Part shown: one piece after another, positions 24,425-31,503 of the stretch
Position numbering within the stretch: the stretch's first letter is position 1
Layout of the letters: each line of letters opens with the position of its first letter
Assembly: GCA_030592225.1 (NCBI GenBank)
Contig: JAUVJT010000001.1
Location: 1-39,115 of the forward strand
DNA: 39,115 nt
Direction: 5' to 3'
Source: Candidatus Stahliibacteriota bacterium
GTDB lineage: Bacteria > Hydrothermota > Tepidihabitantia > B3-TA06
The notes under the pieces: model-generated
The model's input: only the letters and a program-made list of their open reading frames with translations
Databases searched by the model: none
What the model was told of the DNA's origin: nothing
Made by a program: the position numbers and the translations under genes

Positions 24425-25573
24425 CACCCGTGGCTGACATTCACTCTTGATCTGCGTAAGGCTGACCATCGGTTATGGTTGGCTCTTGGGGAAGCTCAGG
24501 CCAAATGCGAATATATCGCAGGGGTGCCTTTGAGACCTGCAACAGCCACAAACCTTCACATGATTTATTTAGCCAAAGGGGCGCTGGCAACCACAGCAAT
24601 TGAGGGTAATACCCTTTCTGAAGAAGAAGCTCTCAAGCTTGTGCAGGGGCGTTCGGATCTTCCTCCCTCGAAGAAGTATCTTGCTCAGGAAGTGGAAAAC
24701 ATAGTTAAGGCCTACACTCAGATATTCAACAATCTCTTTGTTAAGGAAGAATCCCATGCTTTTCATCTGGAAAAGATAAAAGAGTTTAACCGCCTCGCCC
24801 TGAAGAACCTAGAGTTGCCGGAAGAAGTTAAGCCTGGGGAAATAAGAAATTACTCTGTCGGGATTGCCCAATACAGGGGAGCACCGCCCGAGGATTGCGA
24901 GTATCTTTTGAAGCGTTTGTGCGATTGGTTAAACAAAGAGAAAAATAGAGTTCCTAAGGGTCAGGAAATCGCTTTCGGCCTGATTCGAGCGATCATCGCC
25001 CATCTTTATCTGGCCTGGATACACCCCTTTGGCGACGGAAATGGTAGAACCGCCAGGTTGATGGAGTTCCAAATTCTTCTGGCTGCTGGCGCTCCGACAT
25101 TAGCCGTCCATTTACTTAGCAATCACTATAATCTCACCCGGCAGGAATACTACAGGCAACTGGATCGTGCCTCAAAATCAGGTGGGGATATTTTTCCATT
25201 CCTCCAATATGCTCTGCAAGGTTTTTTAGACGGTCTGGATGAACAGATGCAGGTGATTCAAATACAAGTTCTAAATGTATCCTGGAAAGACTACATCTAC
25301 GAAGCTTTTAAGGATCAACACAGTGAATCGGCTAGAAGAAGACGTAACCTGGCACTGGATTTGTCTTACAGGGCTGAACCAGTGCCGATATCGGGAATCA
25401 GACATATCAGCCCCGGTATAGCCGAGGCCTATGCAGGAAAGACGCACAAGACAATTACGCGTGATCTTAATTCGCTTGCAGAAATGGGTCTGGTAGAGCA
25501 GACACCGGAAGGGATTCGTGCTAAACGTGAAAAGATGCTGGCTTTTTTACCCAAACGAAGAGCAGACATCTAA
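24404..25573 (+). CDS. Fic-domain protein, class II (AMPylase with N-terminal inhibitory helix)
   Basis: Fic enzymes usually transfer AMP from ATP to Tyr, Ser or Thr of target proteins. The 389-residue protein has the full catalytic motif HPFGDGNGRTAR (His207-Arg218) and, upstream in the same chain, the inhibitory motif TTAIEG (Thr63-Gly68, pattern S/T-x3-E-G), which marks class II self-inhibited Fic proteins. The N-terminal Fic_N region is at about 1-100. The C-terminal about 90 residues (RRRRNLALDLSYR ... GKTHKTITRDLNSLAEMGLVEQ) form a winged-helix-like domain that could bind DNA. No separate antitoxin gene is present. AGGAGG sits close upstream of the ATG. Confidence 0.92.
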   Translation: MRTYERTHPWLTFTLDLRKADHRLWLALGEAQAKCEYIAGVPLRPATATNLHMIYLAKGALATTAIEGNTLSEEEALKLVQGRSDLPPSKKYLAQEVENIVKAYTQIFNNLFVKEESHAFHLEKIKEFNRLALKNLELPEEVKPGEIRNYSVGIAQYRGAPPEDCEYLLKRLCDWLNKEKNRVPKGQEIAFGLIRAIIAHLYLAWIHPFGDGNGRTARLMEFQILLAAGAPTLAVHLLSNHYNLTRQEYYRQLDRASKSGGDIFPFLQYALQGFLDGLDEQMQVIQIQVLNVSWKDYIYEAFKDQHSESARRRRNLALDLSYRAEPVPISGIRHISPGIAEAYAGKTHKTITRDLNSLAEMGLVEQTPEGIRAKREKMLAFLPKRRADI

Positions 25574-25639
25574 GCGAAAAATAGACGCCTGTTTTATCGA
25601 AATCATCTCGCGTGTAGCTGGATATACACCACGTAGCAG

Positions 25640-26197
25640 TTACTCCCAGGTTACTTCCCAGTAGCAGCCGTCGCCGCCTTCTTTCCAGCGGCAGGATTTT
25701 TCCTTAACCTTAACTTTAACTCCGCTTAACAGTTCGCATATCTTTTCCAACCACGAGCGGATCACGTAGCAGTGCAGCTTGCCTCCCTCGTAATCGAAAA
25801 GCACAAGCACCGCGTGTTTTGCCTTCTCGTCAACGGAAAGAACCTTGAATTCTCCACAATCCTTGAATCTTGACCACAGATGGGGTATCCTTGCCGCCAC
25901 CCTGGGCATGGGCAGTAAAGCAAGGCGAGTCTTGGGAGCCCCTCCCACGTCTGCATTGGCAAGAGCCGCCCCCAGGTCTTCAAGAACCTTGCCGTTCCCG
26001 CCGCCCAGATGTTCCGCAATGCTCTCGTAAACCTCGGTTAGATACTCCAGGGGATACCACGACCACCCTTCTCCCTGTGAAAGCACCCGCGCCACCGGAG
26101 GGCGCATCTGGGAGATAAACCGCTTATAACCATCTTCCAATTGTTCATCAAGCCATTGATTGATGGTGATAAATGAGTTGCCGCGAACATTTGCCAA
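25640..26197 (-). CDS. V4R/TIGR02265-like small-molecule-binding protein, start revised
   Basis: I place the start at the TTG at 26197, preceded by AGGAG at a five-base spacing, giving 185 residues. The longest frame starts at the ATG at 26260, but that ATG is part of the -10 box of a good promoter. The protein runs from GNSFITINQWLDEQ to a C-terminal Cys motif CRWKEGGDGCYWEVTW, an arrangement resembling V4R / heme-NO-binding-like domains and the TIGR02265 (DUF2378) family common in myxobacteria. I recognise only this general resemblance. The ligand and role are unknown. It is convergent with the Fic gene, 66 bases away. Confidence 0.6.
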   Translation of the reverse strand: MANVRGNSFITINQWLDEQLEDGYKRFISQMRPPVARVLSQGEGWSWYPLEYLTEVYESIAEHLGGGNGKVLEDLGAALANADVGGAPKTRLALLPMPRVAARIPHLWSRFKDCGEFKVLSVDEKAKHAVLVLFDYEGGKLHCYVIRSWLEKICELLSGVKVKVKEKSCRWKEGGDGCYWEVTWE

Positions 26198-26255
26198 GAA
26201 CTCTCCTACTCCTGCTCCATACCTTAATTTTCCGGACCAATCCGTACCAAGTATA

Positions 26256-26283
26256 AGCATAGCAACATCCTGCGTATTGTCAA
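26256..26283 (-). promoter_or_regulatory. Promoter of the V4R-like gene
   Basis: Minus strand: TTGACA (26283-26278), 16-bp spacer, TATGCT (26261-26256). The same pair and spacing recurs at 27175-27202. Confidence 0.6.
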
Positions 26284-26361
26284 GTCCGTAAACTGCAATA
26301 ACCCGGTTTTAGTTTTCTGAATGTCATCGCTCTTGCGAGCGGCTTGCTGCATTACTACCCC

Positions 26362-26389
26362 TTTACCCGGGAGAATCTTCGGGTATAAT
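26362..26389 (+). promoter_or_regulatory. Promoter of the ExbD-like gene, apparently leaderless
   Basis: TTTACC (26362-26367), 16-bp spacer, perfect TATAAT (26384-26389). The ATG at 26396 is six bases beyond the -10, with no Shine-Dalgarno (CCCCCT precedes it). Confidence 0.6.
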
Positions 26390-26395
26390 CCCCCT

Positions 26396-26761
26396 ATGAG
26401 TTTACCGGAACGCCGAAGAGCGCTGCCGCGCTTGAGTCTGTTATCCAGACCCGTCATCATGTCCCTGGTTGTGCTTGCCGGGCTTATCTTCAGCCTTTAC
26501 CTCTTGCGCAAACAGCAGGCGGCTCTCGATGCAACGGACACGCTCCAGGTAAGCATGCAAGGACTCAAGCTGAACGGTAAAAAGATTTCTCTGCAGCAAG
26601 TGGAGAGGAAATACTCAACTGGCGCGGCGGCGCGGCGGCTGCACGTGGTTTTTGATTCCAATATGCCGTGGGGCCAAACCTGGGGCATCCGCGACACCCT
26701 GATGGCGCTGGCAAAAAACCAGGAGAACCTGACCATAACAGGGCTTGACGAGATAAGGTAG
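26396..26761 (+). CDS. ExbD/TolR-like single-pass membrane protein, orphan
   Basis: The product has 121 residues from the ATG at 26396; a longer in-frame start at 26321 would lie upstream of the promoter. A basic cytoplasmic N-terminus (MSLPERRRALPRL) leads into one membrane helix (VIMSLVVLAGLIFSLYLL, about 20-38). The periplasmic domain (about 45-121) follows the ExbD pattern: LKLNGKKISLQQVE, then LHVVFDSNMPWGQTWGIRDTL. In ExbD/TolR a conserved Asp lies in the membrane helix and couples to proton flow; none is visible in this helix, so it may be divergent or not energy-coupling. No ExbB/TolQ partner is adjacent. The family call is tentative. Confidence 0.6.
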   Translation: MSLPERRRALPRLSLLSRPVIMSLVVLAGLIFSLYLLRKQQAALDATDTLQVSMQGLKLNGKKISLQQVERKYSTGAAARRLHVVFDSNMPWGQTWGIRDTLMALAKNQENLTITGLDEIR

Positions 26762-26803
26762 CCGTGTTCAAAACGCTGAAAGACAAAAATCAGCGCCCAA
26801 AAT

Positions 26804-26860
26804 AAGGTGGTCAAAAGCTGGTCAGAAGGTGGTCAAAAGCTACCCAAAAGGTGGTCAAAA
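26804..26860 (+). repeat. 22-bp tandem repeat, about 2.6 copies
   Basis: AAGGTGGTCAAAAGCT begins at 26804 and 26826, and AAGGTGGTCAAAA at 26848, an exact 22-bp period. It starts 43 bases after the ExbD-like stop and is non-coding. Confidence 0.8.
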
Positions 26861-26970
26861 TCCGTGCTCCCGCACGTGAAATGACGACTATTCTGTAAAC
26901 AGAATTACGCTTGCGGAGTAAAGCCGCGCCTGTGTATTTGTGGGGTGAAAAAAGTCAGTCGCTGAGTTCC

Positions 26971-27053
26971 GTCATTGCGAGCAAGTCAAAGACTTGCAAA
27001 GCAATCTTGGCCAGTATGAGATTGCTTCGCGATCACAGATCGCTCGCAATGAC
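26971..27053. mobile_element. 83-bp MITE/REP-like palindromic element
   Basis: The terminal inverted repeats GTCATTGCGAGC (26971-26982) and GCTCGCAATGAC (27042-27053) match perfectly. Inside are smaller complementary pairs (AAGTC/GACTT, AAGCAATC/GATTGCTT, CGATC/GATCG), so the RNA or single-stranded DNA would fold into a branched hairpin. Elements with these ends occur dispersed in many bacterial genomes. No transposase is encoded. The rest of 26861-27144 holds a short palindrome (ATTCTGT/ACAGAAT, 26890-26905) and nothing else I recognise. Confidence 0.72.
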
Positions 27054-27144
27054 AAAAGGTGATTTTTCAGAATAATGCTCAGGAACACCAGGCTTCTAAG
27101 AAGATAGTGATGCTCAAGTAAACAGGAAAAGAAAACCGTTATCA

Positions 27145-27170
27145 GAGGGGGAGAGTTAACTCTCCCCCTC
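27145..27170. repeat. 26-bp perfect palindrome
   Basis: GAGGGGGAGAGTT is followed directly by its complement, centred on GTTAAC. It ends four bases before the -35 of the next gene. No T-run follows, so it is more likely an operator or repeat element than a terminator. Confidence 0.6.
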
Positions 27171-27174
27171 CCCA

Positions 27175-27202
27175 TTGACAACGCTGAAAAAAACCTTATG
27201 CT
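27175..27202 (+). promoter_or_regulatory. Promoter of the secreted sorting-tail protein gene
   Basis: TTGACA (27175-27180), 16-bp spacer, TATGCT (27197-27202), identical in boxes and spacing to the promoter at 26256-26283. Confidence 0.65.
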
Positions 27203-27226
27203 AATGGGTATTTAAAGGAGGAAACA

Positions 27227-28477
27227 GTGGAAAAACTAGGCATCTTGATATTCTTGCCGGTGTTTCTGTGGGCGCTTGAAACGGTAAACCTACTCAAGGA
27301 TCACAGTTTCGAGAAAGACAGCGAGGTGTGGGTTACTTCAGCTGGTAGTAAGTGGGCAGGTATAGGAGAGGATTCAGCAATCGTAAATAGACATGATTCC
27401 CAAAGTTCATATGATGGATCGTTTTCCGCTTCCGGAGATACGAGAATAACCCCAGCTTGGGTTGGAATGGGAGGATTCGATTCTGCAATGGTCGTTCAGA
27501 GTTTTGCGAATAAGAAGATAGAGGATTTGGATAGTCTGATTTGGAGTCAGAAAGTGGTGTGGAAAAATGATAGTCGTGCGCTTACAGGATTATTCGTGAT
27601 TGGTCTTTTTCTGGATGCTTCTTCTGAAAATTGGTTCCAGTGGGGATATTCATTTGAAAGCCCTGATTTTGATTTTGGCATCATAGATCGATGGCAGAGG
27701 GTGTCTTCCGATATGCCTGATGATACGTTGTGGAAGGAATACGCTCGTGACCTTCAAAAAGATCTGGCTGCTAGTCACGATTTTCAGATCCCCGTCGATT
27801 CCTTTTTGTTGCTTAATTGGGGATTCTGGGGATCTGCCACTTTCTGGTATGGCCAGAAGGTTTACTGGGATGATATACGCTTGATGGGTTATGCGGATTA
27901 CGACGTAGGGGTGAAGGAAATACTTTCCGGTGACTCGCTGGAGGCTGGCACGCCTTACCAGCCTGTGGCACGTATTAAGAACTTCGGTAGTGAGAACGCG
28001 GACAGCTTTTTGGTCATTGCCGAGATTAAGGACGGAGCATCTCTCATCTACGTAGACACCCTGCCGTGGTCTCTTGACTCCGACACCGAGGATACCGTCA
28101 CCTTCGCCGACTTCGACCCGCCCTTCACCGGGCCGTACAACCTGACTGTTAGAACCTTTGCCGAACCCGACGAGTGCGACGAAGACGACGAACTATCAAA
28201 GGAAATCGGGCACTCGTCTGTATCTGAAGTCACTCTACCCGACGGCCTCTCGCTTGAGGTGCGCTCCATTGCGTCACCCTTACAGGTCTCCTACTCCCTG
28301 CCCTACGGCGAATCCGGCACTCTGACCCTCTATGATGCCACGGGCCGCCGCGTGGAGCGGATGGAGGTCAGTCATTCCGGTAACACGGAGTTTGTCGATT
28401 TAGCATCAGGCACGTACTTCATCAAACTTGAGGCTGACGGTATATCCGTTGTAGAGAAAGCGGTTGTACTGCGGTAA
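27227..28477 (+). CDS. Secreted protein with CARDB-like domain and T9SS-type C-terminal sorting tail
   Basis: The product has 416 residues from a GTG behind AAAGGAGG. A signal peptide (MEKLGILIFLPVFLWALE) is followed by a beta-rich domain, residues about 20-225, resembling carbohydrate-binding-like jelly rolls (Trp-rich). A CARDB-like module is at about 228-320 (YQPVARIKNFGSENADSFLVIAE). The last about 75 residues match the C-terminal domain of type IX secretion substrates: LQVSYSLPYGESGTLTLYDA, TGRRVERMEV, and the end SGTYFIKLEADG ... EKAVVLR. It is therefore probably exported through the outer membrane and attached at the surface. The function of the passenger is unknown. Promoter, palindrome and a downstream GC hairpin isolate it as a single-gene unit. 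Confidence 0.82.
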   Translation: MEKLGILIFLPVFLWALETVNLLKDHSFEKDSEVWVTSAGSKWAGIGEDSAIVNRHDSQSSYDGSFSASGDTRITPAWVGMGGFDSAMVVQSFANKKIEDLDSLIWSQKVVWKNDSRALTGLFVIGLFLDASSENWFQWGYSFESPDFDFGIIDRWQRVSSDMPDDTLWKEYARDLQKDLAASHDFQIPVDSFLLLNWGFWGSATFWYGQKVYWDDIRLMGYADYDVGVKEILSGDSLEAGTPYQPVARIKNFGSENADSFLVIAEIKDGASLIYVDTLPWSLDSDTEDTVTFADFDPPFTGPYNLTVRTFAEPDECDEDDELSKEIGHSSVSEVTLPDGLSLEVRSIASPLQVSYSLPYGESGTLTLYDATGRRVERMEVSHSGNTEFVDLASGTYFIKLEADGISVVEKAVVLR

Positions 28478-28493
28478 TTCCCCCTCCCCCTAC

Positions 28494-28514
28494 CCCCTCC
28501 CACCAGGGGAGGGG
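28494..28514 (+). terminator. GC-rich hairpin after the sorting-tail gene
   Basis: CCCCTCCC pairs with GGGAGGGG around a five-base loop, 16 bases after the stop. There is no T-run, so termination is uncertain. Confidence 0.4.
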
Positions 28515-28525
28515 ATGGTAAATAG

Positions 28526-28645
28526 ATGATCGTCACTTGCCCGGGCAGCGTGGAGTTTGGCTCTGCCCTGGCATCAGGTATCTATTTCGTGAGGTTGGAG
28601 ACTCCCCGTCTCTCGATCACAAGGAAAGCGGTGGTAGTGCGATAG
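28526..28645 (+). pseudogene. Relic C-terminal sorting tail of a second secreted protein
   Basis: An open stretch ends in LASGIYFVRLETPRLSI...RKAVVVR and a stop at 28643-28645. It matches the end of the preceding gene (LASGTYFIKLEADGISV...KAVVLR) almost position for position. Only about 39 codons remain; a stop at 28523-28525 closes it upstream. It has no signal peptide or ribosome site, so it is best read as the remains of a deleted paralogue. Confidence 0.7.
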
Positions 28646-28650
28646 TGTAG

Positions 28651-28752
28651 AACAGACTCTCCAGTCTGTTTATAATTAGCACAATTATTGAACAGGTTCA
28701 GAACCTGTTCCACACGAAACTGTATTTTGGAGCGCAACAACCATGTTGTTGC
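28651..28752. repeat. Cluster of three short perfect palindromes
   Basis: Three hairpins lie side by side: AACAGACT/AGTCTGTT (28651-28670, loop CTCC), GAACAGGTTC/GAACCTGTTC (28690-28710, loop A), GCAACAAC/GTTGTTGC (28734-28752, loop CAT). The first is followed by TTTATAATT and could end transcription. Together they look like dispersed intergenic repeats. Bases 28753-28796 hold nothing I recognise. Confidence 0.6.
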
Positions 28753-28796
28753 AGAAAAGTACCGGTTGCCCGCCCAGAGGACGGCTGCCCTCAACC

Positions 28797-28824
28797 TTGA
28801 CAATACCCGTCCCACTCCTATAAT
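28797..28824 (+). promoter_or_regulatory. Consensus promoter of the propeller operon
   Basis: TTGACA (28797-28802), 16-bp spacer, TATAAT (28819-28824): both boxes are perfect. A second TATAAT lies at 28829-28834. Confidence 0.75.
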
Positions 28825-28865
28825 TCTCTATAATCGTCGTTTAGTTGGGTTATTACTTTAGCAAA

Positions 28866-28925
28866 CTCCGTACGGGAGGATAGTGCTCCGTACCGAAGAA
28901 CAGTTATCCGTTTAGGAGGATAAAT
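28866..28925 (+). repeat. Three 20-bp degenerate tandem repeats ending at a start codon, with a possible leader peptide
   Basis: Units begin at 28866 (CTCCGTACGGGAGGATAGTG), 28886 (CTCCGTACCGAAGAACAGTT) and 28906 (ATCCGTTTAGGAGGATAAAT). The third holds the ribosome site of the gene at 28924, and the first holds a copy of it. From that first copy a GTG at 28883 opens a 10-codon frame whose TAG (28913-28915) overlaps the real ribosome site. Confidence 0.5.
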
Positions 28926-29691
28926 GAGAGTAAGATTACCAAAAGGGGTGTGGGTTGTGGGATTATTTTTTGCAATAGCCGTCCCCGCAATGGCGGCAAG
29001 CGAGTATCCTGACGAATTGGGCTTCCTGGCCGACATCCCCACCCCCAAGTACCTTTCTGCAACCGCAACCCTTGCGTCTTTCGACTCCACAGGCAAAATG
29101 CTGGTTGAGCTGCCGGTTCAGTTTTACTGGGACGGAAAATCTCAAAAATACGCGATGGATATCCGGGGACCTGCCGGTGGGGCGAACATGTTCATGCTCG
29201 GAGTGGCCGATACCGTCTGGATGTATAACTTTATGCACGGCGTAATGCTCACCGCTTTCCGTAATCAAAGCTTCAGTTGGGCAACTAAACTGCCCTTTAC
29301 GGCTGAACATTTTCTGGCGCTGTTCAGCATTTTCCCCGATGGCTTCATCCGTATAGACTCCTTCCACATAGAAGATTCCCTGATCACAATCAAAAGCGAC
29401 AGAACTCTTTACTCTTTCGACCGCGAGAGCAAACAGCTGCAGAGTATACGGATTGGCAATACCGAAATGACATTCCGCGACTTTACAAAAACCAAAAAAA
29501 GGCTCTGGCCCAGGAAAATGATACTCAACCAGCCTCTCTTTACCCAGGGTACGGGAAGCGCCCGGATAAACATAGTTTCATTAAGCTTCAAACGTCAGCG
29601 GAAGGATAATTTGTTCGACGTCGAGCTTCCCCCCAATATGAAACGCGCATTCGATCTGCGCAACGTACCCCAGCCGCCCGACTCCGAATAA
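28924..29691 (+). CDS. Secreted LolA/LolB-fold-like protein
   Basis: The product has 255 residues from the ATG behind AGGAGGA. A signal peptide (MRVRLPKGVWVVGLFFAIAV, cleavage after AMA) directs it to the periplasm. The body, residues about 35-240, has the rhythm of the LolA/LolB/RseB-like half-barrel: YLSATATLASFDSTGKMLVE, VQFYWDGKSQKYAMDIRGP, VADTVWMYNFMHGVML, and a C-terminal INIVSLSF strand before LFDVELPPNM. That fold binds lipid or lipoprotein acyl chains. The assignment rests on pattern only. It is the first gene of an operon with two beta-propeller proteins (20-bp gap to the next). Confidence 0.65.
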   Translation: MRVRLPKGVWVVGLFFAIAVPAMAASEYPDELGFLADIPTPKYLSATATLASFDSTGKMLVELPVQFYWDGKSQKYAMDIRGPAGGANMFMLGVADTVWMYNFMHGVMLTAFRNQSFSWATKLPFTAEHFLALFSIFPDGFIRIDSFHIEDSLITIKSDRTLYSFDRESKQLQSIRIGNTEMTFRDFTKTKKRLWPRKMILNQPLFTQGTGSARINIVSLSFKRQRKDNLFDVELPPNMKRAFDLRNVPQPPDSE

Positions 29692-29711
29692 CTCAGAGCT
29701 GGAACGTCGCA

Positions 29712-31490
29712 ATGGCTTTCTTATTTCTGCTACTGCTTCAATCAAGCTTTGCACCCTGCTCGTCACTCTTGCTCGGCGGCGACTACCGGGCCGGGGCAGC
29801 CGATGACTCACTGCTCTACGTCGCAGACGGCAGGGGCATAAGCGCATTTGAGCAAAGGGCATTCAAACGCCGCGGCGACATTCTGCTGTCGGGCAAAACC
29901 TCTCATGCCGCCCTGTATGGTTCAAGCATCTTCGTAGGTGGAACCCGGGGACTGGCAAGGTTCGATGTCGGCATCCTGTCGCAGCCCGGGCACGTATATC
30001 AGCAGAACACCGAGGTGGAATGGCTGCACCGGGAGCCTGTCACTGCCCTGGAGGTATCCGGGAACAGGCTGTGGTTTGTAGACGCTTCCGGCCGGGTGTA
30101 CGGCATGAACCTGAGAGAAGGCGAAGACGCCTCTCCTTTAGAATTCGCCAGGCTTCCCGTTCCCGCGGTAAGAATCGTGCAGGCTGAGGCGCTCCTCTAC
30201 CTTGCTGCGGACACCGCAGGGGTTTTCGTGCTGGACCTCGATGCCGGGGAATCGCAGGCCAGGAAGCTGACCGTCGAGGATAATCCTCCGGTTGTGGATA
30301 TCCTGGTAGCAGGCGATAAGCTGTACCTGGCGTGCGCCGAGGAAGGATTATGGGCAACTCAGCCCAAACGCAACTCGCTTAAGGTTATCTCGCGCGTTGA
30401 TGCGGCCGGCGAGGTGATGAGCCTGGAGCTTTTCGGCGACAGAATCGCCGCAGCCTCGGGAAGCAAAGATTTCAGTCTCTTTTCAACAGATAGCCCGGAG
30501 GGCCTCGCCCAAATACAGGTGGAGCGCCTGCCCGGAACCGGGCTTGAACTCATAAAGGCTGGAACGAATTGTTTCGTGCTCACGGAAACAGGCATAGGGC
30601 GCATGGATATCTCCACCGCTCCCCTGGCAGGGCACGGGGTGTTCTTCAGGGGGAACGGTTCTGGCCACGATATCCTGACCCGCGGTGAAATCGCCGTTCT
30701 CGCGGCAGGCAAAGCCGGCGTGCAAATCATAGATTTGCAGGATACCCTTAGCTTGCTCGGCACCTACTCTGATGCAGCAGACTGCTGGAAGGCCTATCTT
30801 TTCGGGTCCCAGGTTTATGCCATGACTAAGGCCAACATAATGCAGGTTTCGGAGATAAAAAATCCCGCCAGGCCCGAGAAACGCACCTTTCTGAAGTTCT
30901 CCTCGGTGACTTCAGGGGTGGATACCGAGGGCGAAATGCTCCTTGCCGCCGAGCATGAGCAAGGCGTGGGGGTGTGGTGGCGCTGTCCTTGCGGCCCGTT
31001 CAAAGAACAGGGACGCTGGAGTCCCGGCGGCGAGGCGCTCGACGTTAAAATCAGAGAACAACTGGCTTTCGTCTCGACCGATATGGCAGCCCTGCACGTG
31101 ATTGACTGGTCGGACAGCGCCAACCCTGAAGAGCTTACCAGTCTGGCGCTGAACCGGGACTATGAGAGATTGTATCTGGACGAGGATCTTCTCTTCGGCC
31201 TGGATTCCTCAGGGGCGTTGGTATTGATTGACGTATCCCGCCCTACACGACCCAGAGAAGTGGCCGTGCTGGAACTCCCGGGCGCTCCCGCAGCGCTCGC
31301 ACGTCACCAGGACCGCTTGTTTATTGCCGCTCGGGACGAAGGGGTGCACGTAGTTGACATTTCCAAGCCCTCCTCGCCCGAATTGGTAGAGACCATCGAC
31401 GTGGAACCGGCCATGGGGGTGGCTATTTCCGGCAACAGACTGCTGGTCTGCACCCCCTATTCGGTAGAAGAGTATAAAATTCAACCTTAA
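29712..31490 (+). CDS. Secreted LVIVD-type beta-propeller with CPCGP motif
   Basis: The product has 592 residues. A signal peptide (MAFLFLLLLQSSFAPC) leads into a chain of about 40-residue beta repeats. The last third matches LVIVD repeats well (AALHVIDWSDSANPEELTSL, ALVLIDVSRPTRPREVAVLE, GVHVVDISKPSSPELVETID). Between repeats lies WWRCPCGPFKEQGRWSPGG with Cys425 and Cys427. The next gene carries the same motif at the same place. LVIVD propellers are found on surface or periplasmic proteins of unclear function. The ribosome site is weak, and the gene follows the LolA-like gene by 20 bases, so coupling is likely. The CPC motif could be a metal, redox or attachment site; no family I know has it. 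Confidence 0.78.
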   Translation: MAFLFLLLLQSSFAPCSSLLLGGDYRAGAADDSLLYVADGRGISAFEQRAFKRRGDILLSGKTSHAALYGSSIFVGGTRGLARFDVGILSQPGHVYQQNTEVEWLHREPVTALEVSGNRLWFVDASGRVYGMNLREGEDASPLEFARLPVPAVRIVQAEALLYLAADTAGVFVLDLDAGESQARKLTVEDNPPVVDILVAGDKLYLACAEEGLWATQPKRNSLKVISRVDAAGEVMSLELFGDRIAAASGSKDFSLFSTDSPEGLAQIQVERLPGTGLELIKAGTNCFVLTETGIGRMDISTAPLAGHGVFFRGNGSGHDILTRGEIAVLAAGKAGVQIIDLQDTLSLLGTYSDAADCWKAYLFGSQVYAMTKANIMQVSEIKNPARPEKRTFLKFSSVTSGVDTEGEMLLAAEHEQGVGVWWRCPCGPFKEQGRWSPGGEALDVKIREQLAFVSTDMAALHVIDWSDSANPEELTSLALNRDYERLYLDEDLLFGLDSSGALVLIDVSRPTRPREVAVLELPGAPAALARHQDRLFIAARDEGVHVVDISKPSSPELVETIDVEPAMGVAISGNRLLVCTPYSVEEYKIQP

Positions 31491-31503
31491 AGGAGAGTGA
31501 AGG

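Noticed and set aside
24404..25573. Fic toxin-antitoxin pair
   Set aside because: The inhibitory helix is within the same protein (class II) and no small antitoxin gene lies on either side.
26804..26860. Tandem repeat as a CRISPR array
   Set aside because: Units are contiguous with no unique spacers and there are no cas genes.
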